Source: Methylobacteriaceae bacterium (GTDB lineage Bacteria > Pseudomonadota > Alphaproteobacteria > Rhizobiales > Beijerinckiaceae). From it: DNA of 5,834 nt. The translations under genes and the position numbers were made by a program. Numbering within the stretch: the first letter of the stretch is position 1; each line of letters begins with the position of its first letter. The notes beneath the pieces are model-generated. The model had not been told where the DNA came from, did no database searches, and saw only the letters and a list, made by a program, of their open reading frames with translations. The DNA is taken from NCBI GenBank assembly GCA_031272615.1, contig JAISTL010000129.1:1-5834 (forward strand), given 5' to 3'. Shown here one piece after another: positions 1-5,253 of this stretch.

Positions 1-495
1 CACAAACATCTTTGAATTCGATGACTTTAACATGCGCACCTTGTGCGACCCCACGATAAAACGCGAACCTGATTGGGTCCCAAGCCGGTACCCGCAGAAT
101 TCTCGTGTGAAATGCGGCCGAAAAAGATCCTCATTGGACATATGACCTGGAAAGGAACTCCGTAACCCTTGACTTTTTTGATGACGATTAAGTGCCCAAG
201 AAATTGTCTTTCATAAGCGTTCTGATGTATGGTGCTCCTGAAAATGAATGTCAAGATGCGTGACGGAATTCCGGGCGATAACCGTATTCTCTTTCCGAGT
301 GTCCCACGCGACCCTGAACGGCTGTATGCCGGACACAAAATGATCGTTGCCGACACAGCTGAAACCGTCAAAGGGCCACTGCATGGAACGTGACACGCTG
401 GACACCCGCATTTTCCATCTCCCTATTGTTTCCATTCCCCGGGCGGCAGTCATTCGTCCCGCCGGACATCGATGCGTTTTGGACGACAAACACCG

Positions 496-519
496 CTGAA
501 TTGTCCTTGACAATTTCAG
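496..519. repeat. Inverted repeat overlapping the tRNA-Lys -35 box
   Basis: CTGAATTGTC (496-505) and GACAATTTCAG (509-519) are complementary over ten base pairs with a single bulged T, around a 3-base centre. The right arm contains the last part of the TTGACA element of the tRNA promoter. It could be an operator, the hairpin end of an upstream transcript, or a coincidence. There is no clear run of T after it, which makes a classical terminator less likely. Confidence 0.5.
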
Positions 520-534
520 TCGGTCGTCTATGAG
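507..534 (+). promoter_or_regulatory. Sigma70-type promoter of tRNA-Lys
   Basis: A perfect TTGACA (-35) at 507-512 is followed after 16 bases by TATGAG (529-534), a 4-of-6 match to the -10 consensus. Transcription would start near 541, about 18 bases before the mature tRNA, leaving a short 5' leader for RNase P to remove. The bases between the -10 box and the start are GC-rich (GGCGC), as in the discriminator of stable-RNA promoters under stringent control; that regulation is an inference. Confidence 0.65.
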
Positions 535-558
535 AGGCGCACCGCTTGACGGCGTAAC

Positions 559-634
<76 letters not shown>

Positions 635-740
635 TATATTCCCAAATTCGGTTTTATATCTGCCGTCCGGAGTCATCATTTTCATTGCGCGATCATAGCC
701 GGAAGGTCATACGTAACCTTGTTTTGCCTGAGTTGTCACC

Positions 741-763
741 GTCCGCGGAGTCGACCCGCGGAC
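741..763. repeat. GC-rich perfect hairpin downstream of tRNA-Lys
   Basis: GTCCGCGG (741-748) pairs perfectly with CCGCGGAC (756-763) across a 7-base loop. It is followed by a purine-rich run (GGGGAAAAGGGGG) rather than T residues, so it is not a classical intrinsic terminator on either strand. It may be an RNA structure downstream of the tRNA transcript, or a protein-binding palindrome. No associated gene is seen. Confidence 0.4.
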
Positions 764-1096
764 CGGGGAAAAGGGGGCAAACGGTCTCTGATTCTTCGTT
801 CGCCGGCAAGGCGGCATATGGCGGCACGGATAATGCCGGTTTCCGTCATCGGAGCGTTTTATAGACAACCACGCGAACGATGGACCGGGTTTCGAAGTGC
901 GGGAAAACTCAGACGTATTGCGGCTGCAATTCGGAATTCCGGCAAACAAAATGAAGCAATTCCAATAATATTTACATTATTCAGATTCAATTCGCAAATA
1001 TACTTCTAACTAATAATAGTTGTCAGTTTCAAATTTTAATTCATTTTTCAATGAATAATATGTTTTATCGAGCAAGAACATTCAGTTTATTCTGTA

Positions 1097-1125
1097 TTGC
1101 TAACTTGCTCCTTTAATATTATATT
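1097..1125 (+). promoter_or_regulatory. Candidate promoter of the lipoprotein gene
   Basis: TTGCTA (1097-1102) and TATATT (1120-1125) are separated by 17 bases, a good sigma70 arrangement, and would start transcription near 1132, about 26 bases before the ATG at 1158. In such AT-rich DNA, -10-like hexamers are common (TAATAT and TATTAT overlap here), so the exact register is uncertain. Confidence 0.4.
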
Positions 1126-1157
1126 TTGTTCATCTTCAATATTTATTGGATGGACAA

Positions 1158-1538
1158 ATGAAATTGAAATCTGGATTGATGGGGCTGCTGTGTCTGGTGC
1201 TGTGCGGATGCAATTACTCGGTTGCGACCAAAGCGGTGCCGATTACGCTCTCCGAATACCGCATCAGTGTCACCGAACCGCTCGGCAACGCCGGGGATTA
1301 CCTGCTGCTGAAGGCCGCGGAAACCACCCTCGCCGCCGGCAAAACGCATTTTGAAATCATCAGCGACCAGGACGTCGGCACCCGCAGCAGCACGTCGACG
1401 CACGGCGGCTTTTCAAGCACCTACACGTCCACCGCCCGCGACATGATTATCCGTGTCGGCGACACCGGCATAAACGCGCGTCAGGTGGTGCAAAACCTCC
1501 GGCCGCGGGTGAAGCGGGACCTGGTGCTGTGGCGGTGA
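1158..1538 (+). CDS. Small secreted lipoprotein, CC0125/CC1285-like
   Basis: This encodes 126 residues. The N-terminus (MKLK, then a hydrophobic stretch to residue 17) is a lipoprotein signal peptide with the lipobox L15-C16-G17-C18, so Cys18 should be lipidated and the mature protein anchored in the envelope. The central segment, with YRISVTEP near residues 34-41 and YLLLKAAETTLAAGKTHFEI near 48-67, follows the pattern of the alphaproteobacterial CC0125/CC1285 lipoprotein family (Y-x-V, then LxRAAE, then G-x-x-x-F). The family has no established biochemical function that I know of. Residues 75-93 are almost entirely Ser, Thr and Gly, probably a flexible loop, and the region before the YRI motif is short. 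An in-frame TTG at 1146 would add four residues, but the ATG at 1158 gives a proper charged signal-peptide start and has GGATGGA (1148-1154) as a weak Shine-Dalgarno. The gene is probably monocistronic. I am sure of the lipoprotein call and less sure of the family. Confidence 0.82.
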   Translation: MKLKSGLMGLLCLVLCGCNYSVATKAVPITLSEYRISVTEPLGNAGDYLLLKAAETTLAAGKTHFEIISDQDVGTRSSTSTHGGFSSTYTSTARDMIIRVGDTGINARQVVQNLRPRVKRDLVLWR

Positions 1539-1614
1539 CGCCGCTTCGGGCGTTGCCTGTCGCCCTTCAGGCCGGGTTGGGCCGGGTCGAAACGGCTCTC
1601 AACGGAAAAACGGT

Positions 1615-1639
1615 CGGCGGCGATTTACCGTCGCCGCCG
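1615..1639. terminator. GC-rich hairpin after the lipoprotein gene
   Basis: CGGCGGCGA (1615-1623) pairs perfectly with TCGCCGCCG (1631-1639) around a 7-base loop. It lies 76 bases after the lipoprotein stop. On the plus strand no T run follows; on the minus strand the stem is followed, after a few bases, by five T residues (complement of 1606-1610), so the better intrinsic-terminator reading is minus-strand. It ends one base before the -35 box of the next promoter. Confidence 0.4.
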
Positions 1640-1640
1640 C

Positions 1641-1668
1641 TTGAAACGCGGCCGTCTTACCCTATAAT
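1641..1668 (+). promoter_or_regulatory. Near-consensus sigma70 promoter of the orphan small gene
   Basis: TTGAAA (1641-1646) and a perfect TATAAT (1663-1668) are separated by 16 bases. Transcription would begin near 1675, giving a leader of about 100 bases before the start codon at 1777. This is the best promoter match in the window and indicates that the small gene downstream is transcribed on its own and possibly strongly. Confidence 0.7.
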
Positions 1669-1764
1669 CCTGATGACGGGGCATTTGAGCCGCCTTTCAA
1701 GCCCCGCAACGGAAAAGTTCCCGAAAGAACCCTCTTCCAACTCATCATTCATCGCTCGACACGC

Positions 1765-1771
1765 AAGGGAG
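1765..1771 (+). promoter_or_regulatory. Ribosome-binding site of the orphan small gene
   Basis: AAGGGAG lies five bases before the ATG at 1777 and eight before the adjacent in-frame ATG at 1780, so either start is possible. Its quality supports this short frame being a real gene. Confidence 0.7.
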
Positions 1772-1776
1772 CACTC

Positions 1777-2067
1777 ATGATGGCCACCGCCGCAGAAAAA
1801 CTCATCAGCCTCGTAACCGAATGCCTGTCATCGGGCTCTTCGAAACTTCCCGCCGATATCCGCGATGATGCCGCCTGGCGCGCCCGGATGAAGGAGGCGG
1901 TCTCGGGTGACCCGAAAGCGCAGGAGGCTGTCGATGCCGCCTGCGACGTGGTGCTGCTGTCAGCGGCGGACGGTGAATCGAAGCAGAACGTCTACCGTGA
2001 ATGCGCCCGCGAAACGCTGCGGATGCTCGGCCAATCCCCCGACATCATCCCCGCCGTCGCCGGCTGA
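1777..2067 (+). CDS. Unrecognised 96-residue helical protein
   Basis: I do not recognise a family. The protein has 96 residues, no signal peptide and no membrane segment, so it is probably cytoplasmic. It is rich in Ala, Glu, Asp, Lys and Arg and looks mostly alpha-helical: helix-like stretches run at about 3-18, 30-43, 46-64 and 67-84, with a short Ser/Pro/Gly turn near 18-27 and an uncharged tail. There are three cysteines (16, 56, 76) that form no CxxC motif. Support for a real gene comes from its surroundings: a TTGAAA/TATAAT promoter at 1641-1668, an AAGGGAG ribosome-binding site, GC-biased third codon positions, and a terminator-like hairpin ten bases after the stop. It therefore appears to be a single-gene unit. 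ATG codons at 1777 and 1780 are both usable. The next gene converges on it from the other strand. I cannot infer a function from sequence alone. Confidence 0.8.
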   Translation: MMATAAEKLISLVTECLSSGSSKLPADIRDDAAWRARMKEAVSGDPKAQEAVDAACDVVLLSAADGESKQNVYRECARETLRMLGQSPDIIPAVAG

Positions 2068-2076
2068 ACACGGAAT

Positions 2077-2096
2077 TCCCCGGTGGATACCGGGGA
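2077..2096 (+). terminator. Terminator-like hairpin after the orphan small gene
   Basis: TCCCCGGT (2077-2084) pairs perfectly with ACCGGGGA (2089-2096) around a GGAT loop, with AATT before and TTTC after. It begins ten bases after the stop codon and lies between two convergent genes. The T run is short, so termination may be moderate; the minus strand has only AATT after the stem. Confidence 0.6.
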
Positions 2097-2160
2097 TTTC
2101 GCCGAAAAATCAATCACTACGTCAGCGCCCGCAATTCACGACGTGCGGGCGATTCTTCCG

Positions 2161-2979
2161 TCACTGAAACGATTTCCGCCACTTCGTCAGTTCCTGCCGG
2201 GCCTTTCCCGGCCATTGAGAGACGTCGGGACGGATAAACACGGTTTTGCCGTCGGTGGTCCAGGCGGTGTAGAATCGTTTGTTCCTGGCCGAGGCAAACA
2301 GCACCGCCTCTTCGGTTCCGCAGTTGTGCGGCGTGCAGGCGTGCCCGTAGAAATCATCCCCCATATACTCGCCGCTGCCGGTGCCGAGCAGCATCGCCTG
2401 ATAATCGTCAAAGGCAGCGCCGACCTGCTGTTTGAGGGCGTCGACGATATTGCGGTATTCCATCAGGTCGCCGGGATGGCTGATGCTGCGCTCGCGCAGG
2501 ACCTGCCAGCCGTCTTCCGTCTTGTAGGTGAAGGGGATTTTGCCGCTCTCGCGAAAGCCTTCCGCCGGAGTCCAAATCCACTGCCGACCGTCCCGGTTGG
2601 GGCGCGGCGACTGAGAAAACACGACCGCGTGGCCTTTCAGCTGATGGTCCACCGGGGCGCACTCGTCCATGGGGCCATCGAACCGCACCGCGCCATCCGC
2701 CGGAAACGAGAGGACGAACGGCGCCGAACACCCGAGATTGCCGCCGTCGCCGCTCCAGCCGACCAGCACCGGCACGCCGCCGACCAGCACCACATCGTCA
2801 AAGCCGATATGCCAGTTGGCATGAACCTCACGCCCGTCAACCATCAGTTTCTTTTCGGTGTTCGCCTCACCCTTGAGTTCAACGGAGTGGCTGAAAAACT
2901 TATCCACATCCACGGCCATGGCCGGCGCCGAACACAGAAGCGCGGCGAGAAACACCGGCAAGTGCCTGCTGAATTTCAT
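2161..2979 (-). CDS. Secreted protein with Ivy-like (lysozyme inhibitor) C-terminal domain
   Basis: This encodes 272 residues. Residues 1-22 form a typical Sec signal peptide ending in APAMA, so the mature protein should be periplasmic. The C-terminal part (about 175-272) resembles the Ivy family of lysozyme inhibitors: a helical NIVDALKQQV segment, then a loop with CTPHNC at 215-220, followed by a strand-rich AVLFASARNKRFYTAW stretch and a closing amphipathic helix. In E. coli Ivy the corresponding motif, CKPHDC, forms the disulfide-closed loop that enters the lysozyme active site; here Lys and Asp are replaced by Thr and Asn. The N-terminal half (about 25-150) is not one I recognise; it has Cys84 and Cys107, which could form a second disulfide. 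The ATG at 2979 is preferred because it starts the signal peptide and has AGGAGA five bases upstream; the frame stays open to an ATG at 3078, but that start would bury the signal peptide. It is an isolated unit, downstream of gatA but separated by a strong hairpin. The domain call is by motif and could be wrong about inhibitory activity. Confidence 0.8.
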   Translation of the reverse strand: MKFSRHLPVFLAALLCSAPAMAVDVDKFFSHSVELKGEANTEKKLMVDGREVHANWHIGFDDVVLVGGVPVLVGWSGDGGNLGCSAPFVLSFPADGAVRFDGPMDECAPVDHQLKGHAVVFSQSPRPNRDGRQWIWTPAEGFRESGKIPFTYKTEDGWQVLRERSISHPGDLMEYRNIVDALKQQVGAAFDDYQAMLLGTGSGEYMGDDFYGHACTPHNCGTEEAVLFASARNKRFYTAWTTDGKTVFIRPDVSQWPGKARQELTKWRKSFQ

Positions 2980-2984
2980 GATTT

Positions 2985-2990
2985 TCTCCT
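2985..2990 (-). promoter_or_regulatory. Ribosome-binding site that sets the start of the Ivy-like gene
   Basis: On the minus strand AGGAGA lies five bases before the ATG at 2979. It favours this start over the upstream in-frame ATG at 3078 and puts the signal peptide at the true N-terminus. Confidence 0.7.
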
Positions 2991-3112
2991 GACCTCTATC
3001 AAAATGGTATCCTTGGGGGTCTCCCGGGTACAGATTTTCGCGTTCACACAGCTTTCCTCCGCGTGTGGTGACGAACAATTAACTGCTTTGGGGTTAGAGT
3101 GACCCTGCGTTG

Positions 3113-3140
3113 AATATATCGCATAAAGTCAGGTTTTCGA
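3113..3140 (-). promoter_or_regulatory. Possible promoter of the Ivy-like gene
   Basis: Read on the minus strand, TCGAAA (3140-3135) and TATATT (3118-3113) are 16 bases apart, giving a modest sigma70-like match between the gatA-side hairpin and the gene. The leader would be about 125 bases long. Some promoter is expected here because the hairpin at 3177-3208 separates the gene from gatA, but this exact site is tentative. Confidence 0.3.
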
Positions 3141-3176
3141 GACCGACTTCCGGTAGTTCCGAGAGATTTATGTGAC

Positions 3177-3208
3177 AAGCCCGCGGAGATATCGATCCCC
3201 GCGGGCTT
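3177..3208 (-). terminator. Strong hairpin terminator downstream of gatA
   Basis: AAGCCCGCGG (3177-3186) pairs perfectly with CCGCGGGCTT (3199-3208) across a 12-base loop. It lies about 30 bases beyond the gatA stop codon and is the likely end of the gatCA transcript. On the plus strand it is followed by ATTTT, so it could also stop antisense transcription coming from the left. On the minus strand only the two T residues of the arm itself are present, so strong termination there rests on the stem. Confidence 0.6.
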
Positions 3209-3239
3209 ATTTTGCTGGTTCAAGCGGACGCGGCGCGAC

Positions 3240-4721
3240 TCACCACCACTTCTCGGGGTACCGCACCCGCCCGACGGCGTTCTCGATTACCTGCCCGGCG
3301 GCGAATAGGGTTTCCTCGTCAAACGGGCGGCCGATGAGTTGCATGCCGAGCGGCAGCCCCCGGGAATCAAAGCCGCCGGGAACCGAAAGACCCGGCAATC
3401 CGGCCATGTTGACCGTCACGGTGAACACATCGTTGAGGTACATTTCCACCGGGTCCGTCTGCCTGGCGCTCTCGCCGACGGGGAAAGCGGCGGTGGGAGT
3501 CGCCGGGGTCAGCACGGCATGGACCCCGGAGGCGTACACATCTTCGAAATCCCGCTTGATGAGGGTGCGCACCTTGCGCGCGCGCTCATAATAGGCGTCA
3601 TAATATCCGGCCGACAGCACATAGGTGCCGATGAGAATGCGGCGGCGCACCTCGCGGCCGAACCCGGCGGCGCGGGTTTTTTCATACATGTCGATGATGT
3701 CTTTGCCCGGCACGCGCAAGCCGTAGCGCACGCCGTCATAGCGCGCCAGATTGGAGGAACACTCCGCCGGAGCGACAATATAATAGGCGGGCAGCGCATA
3801 GCGGGTGTGCGGCAGCGACACCGGAACGACTTCGGCGCCCGCATCCTTGAGATAGTCGGCGGTGCGGTTCCACAACGCCAGAATCTCTCCGGACATGCCG
3901 TCCACCCGATACTCTTCGGGGATGCCGATTTTCAGGCCCTTGACGCCGCGCCCGGCGGCGGCGCGATAATCCGGCACCGGCAAGTCGGCGCAGGTGGTAT
4001 CCATCGGGTCGTGCCCGGCCATGGACTGGAGCATGAGCGCGGCGTCTTCGATGGTCCGGGCGATGGGGCCGGCCTGGTCCAGCGACGAGGCAAAGGCGAC
4101 GATGCCCCAGCGCGAGCAGCGGCCATAGGTCGGCTTGATGCCGACGGTGCCGGTGAAGGCGGCGGGCTGGCGGATGGAGCCGCCGGTGTCGGTGGCGGTG
4201 GCGGCGGCGCACAAATGCGCGGCAACCGCGGCGGCTGAACCGCCGGACGACCCGCCGGGAACCAGCTTGACATCGGAACCGGCCACCCGCCACGGCGAAA
4301 TGACCGGGCCGAAGGCGCTGGTTTCATTGGCGGAACCCATGGCGAACTCGTCGAGGTTGAGCTTGCCCAGCATCACGGCGCCGTCCCGCCACAGATGGCT
4401 GGTGACGGTGGACTCGTAAGGCGGCACGAAACCGGTGAGAATACGCGAGGCGGCGGTGGTCTGCACATCCCGGGTGCAATAGAGATCCTTGATGCCCAGC
4501 GGCACCCCCTCCAGCGGACCGCCATCGCCCTTTGCCAGCCGGGCGTCGGAAGCCGCGGCCATTTCCAGGGCCTTTTCCGGCGTTTCCAGAATGAAAGCGT
4601 TGAGCGGGCGCGCCGCCTCGATGGCGGCGATGTAGGCGCGGGTGATTTCCGCGCTGGAGAATTTCCGGGCCTTGAGGCCGTCGCGCGCTTCAGCGAGGGT
4701 GAGCTGGGTCAGTTCGGACAT
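3240..4721 (-). CDS. gatA: Glutamyl/aspartyl-tRNA amidotransferase subunit A
   Basis: GatA is the glutaminase subunit of the cytoplasmic GatCAB complex. It releases ammonia from glutamine, which GatB uses to convert Glu-tRNA(Gln) to Gln-tRNA(Gln) and/or Asp-tRNA(Asn) to Asn-tRNA(Asn). The 493-residue product is full length and belongs to the amidase-signature family. The Ser-cisSer-Lys triad is intact: Lys78 in PLGIKDLY, the cis-serine at about 158 in PGGSSGGS, and the nucleophile Ser182 in [38 protein letters not shown] (residues 192-219) and the closing KWW are typical of alphaproteobacterial GatA. The ATG at 4721 yields the usual N-terminus ([16 protein letters not shown]); the upstream Shine-Dalgarno is weak, so translation may be helped by coupling to gatC, whose stop is 65 bases away. 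No gatB follows: a hairpin terminator and an unrelated gene come next. I see no frameshift or missing key residue. Confidence 0.98.
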   Translation of the reverse strand: MSELTQLTLAEARDGLKARKFSSAEITRAYIAAIEAARPLNAFILETPEKALEMAAASDARLAKGDGGPLEGVPLGIKDLYCTRDVQTTAASRILTGFVPPYESTVTSHLWRDGAVMLGKLNLDEFAMGSANETSAFGPVISPWRVAGSDVKLVPGGSSGGSAAAVAAHLCAAATATDTGGSIRQPAAFTGTVGIKPTYGRCSRWGIVAFASSLDQAGPIARTIEDAALMLQSMAGHDPMDTTCADLPVPDYRAAAGRGVKGLKIGIPEEYRVDGMSGEILALWNRTADYLKDAGAEVVPVSLPHTRYALPAYYIVAPAECSSNLARYDGVRYGLRVPGKDIIDMYEKTRAAGFGREVRRRILIGTYVLSAGYYDAYYERARKVRTLIKRDFEDVYASGVHAVLTPATPTAAFPVGESARQTDPVEMYLNDVFTVTVNMAGLPGLSVPGGFDSRGLPLGMQLIGRPFDEETLFAAGQVIENAVGRVRYPEKWW

Positions 4722-4786
4722 GGCGAAGTTCTTTGTTTTTCGGGTTCAACTTAACTGAAATGGAAACGCCGGAACGGCGGGCCGGG

Positions 4787-5074
4787 TCATTCGACGACCT
4801 TCGGCACAACGAAAAAGTGGTCTTCACTTTCCGGGGCGTTGCGCGTCACCAGGTCGGCGTAACCGCCGTCGGTCACGCCATCCTGCCGCTTTTTCATCTC
4901 CATGGGCGTCACCGACGTCATCGGCTCGACGTTGTCCACATTCACTTCATTCAGTTGCTCGACAAAGGCGAGAATGGAGTTCAGCTCGTTCTGCAGGTGG
5001 GGGACGTCTTTATCGTCCACGGCCAGGCGCGCCAGCCGGGCGATGCGTTTTACGGTCGCGGTATCAACAGGCAT
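4787..5074 (-). CDS. gatC: Glutamyl/aspartyl-tRNA amidotransferase subunit C
   Basis: GatC is the small subunit that wraps around GatA and GatB and stabilises the GatCAB complex. The 95-residue product is full length. The N-terminal helix ([12 protein letters not shown], 8-19), the helix with [14 protein letters not shown] (31-44), the VEPMTSV signature (49-55), RxDxVTDGG (63-71) and the terminal [17 protein letters not shown] (79-95) are all characteristic. The ATG at 5074 gives the standard start [15 protein letters not shown] and has AAGGGA six bases upstream; the frame is open for another 20 codons, but that extension looks non-coding. It is the first gene of a gatC-gatA unit, with 65 bases between the two genes. 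A candidate promoter lies just upstream at 5105-5134, so the unit probably starts here rather than in the hydrolase gene. Confidence 0.97.
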   Translation of the reverse strand: MPVDTATVKRIARLARLAVDDKDVPHLQNELNSILAFVEQLNEVNVDNVEPMTSVTPMEMKKRQDGVTDGGYADLVTRNAPESEDHFFVVPKVVE

Positions 5075-5080
5075 GGGATT

Positions 5081-5086
5081 TCCCTT
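5081..5086 (-). promoter_or_regulatory. Ribosome-binding site that sets the gatC start
   Basis: AAGGGA on the minus strand ends six bases before the ATG at 5074. It supports the 95-residue GatC and argues against the in-frame ATG at 5134. Confidence 0.65.
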
Positions 5087-5104
5087 GTGTTCAAAGCGTG
5101 CACG

Positions 5105-5134
5105 GCTATAGCACCGTTGAACGGCAAACCGCAA
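5105..5134 (-). promoter_or_regulatory. Candidate promoter of gatCA
   Basis: On the minus strand TTGCGG (5134-5129) and TATAGC (5110-5105) are 18 bases apart. The predicted start near 5097 would give a leader of about 23 bases that still includes the gatC ribosome-binding site. Both hexamers are imperfect, so the call is tentative, but the position fits well. Confidence 0.4.
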
Positions 5135-5196
5135 CGACTATTTCACGTTCATACCGTGGGTCATGGCCCGGTTGCGCGGCGCAAAAGCACCCTCTG

Positions 5197-5216
5197 GAAA
5201 CGCGGTTCCGCGTTCC
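5197..5216. repeat. Small hairpin between the hydrolase gene and gatC
   Basis: AACGC (5199-5203) pairs with GCGTT (5210-5214) around GGTTCC, and the stem can continue outward past one bulged A with GA/TC pairs. It lies about 40 bases after the hydrolase stop on the minus strand. No T run follows directly, so it is at most a weak terminator or processing structure. Confidence 0.3.
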
Positions 5217-5253
5217 CGGCATGCGCCCCCTTCACTCGCCGGGCCGCTGTTGC

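Larger units (their letters stand above)
1..558. other. Non-coding or unrecognised stretch upstream of tRNA-Lys
   Basis: I see no convincing gene here. On the plus strand a frame enters from the left edge and is open until a TGA at 143-145 (about 47 codons), so it could be the tail of a gene lying outside the window, but I do not recognise the peptide. A second plus-strand frame of 54 codons (ATG at 229, TGA at 391-393) has a protein-like mix of charged and hydrophobic residues but no Shine-Dalgarno sequence and no family I recognise. The longer minus-strand frames have irregular composition, and one of them runs through the tRNA gene. The base composition is more mixed than in the coding regions to the right. 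The last 60 bases hold the tRNA promoter. Confidence 0.5.
635..1157. other. Intergenic stretch between tRNA-Lys and the lipoprotein gene
   Basis: I find no supportable gene here. The open frames on both strands lack ribosome-binding sites and coding character, and one simply begins inside the tRNA. The first part (635-940) has mixed composition and holds a perfect 8-base-pair hairpin at 741-763 plus a weaker CCGGCA/TGCCGG pair (803-808/834-839). From about 945 to 1157 the DNA becomes strongly AT-rich, unlike anything else in the window, with three short inverted repeats (964-981, 1008-1021, 1039-1056) and a candidate promoter near 1097-1125. This AT-rich block most likely acts as the control region of the lipoprotein gene. 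Confidence 0.55.

Noticed and set aside
719..1009. Plus-strand frame of 96 codons in the gap after the tRNA
   Set aside because: It is very rich in Arg, has no Shine-Dalgarno, overlaps other equally open frames, and runs from mixed into AT-rich DNA without codon bias.
2980..3078. 33-codon N-terminal extension of the Ivy-like gene
   Set aside because: The extension would place a charged, non-hydrophobic segment before the signal peptide, and the internal ATG has a good AGGAGA site at proper spacing.
2083..3102. Long plus-strand open frame of 339 codons
   Set aside because: It lies opposite the Ivy-like gene for almost its whole length. The minus-strand frame has a signal peptide, a Shine-Dalgarno and a recognisable domain, while the plus-strand product is rich in Arg, His, Ala and Pro without any family pattern, as expected for the antisense of a GC-rich gene.
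3339..4238. Plus-strand frame of 299 codons opposite gatA
   Set aside because: It is the shadow of gatA, with a Gly/Ala/His-rich product and no independent start signals.
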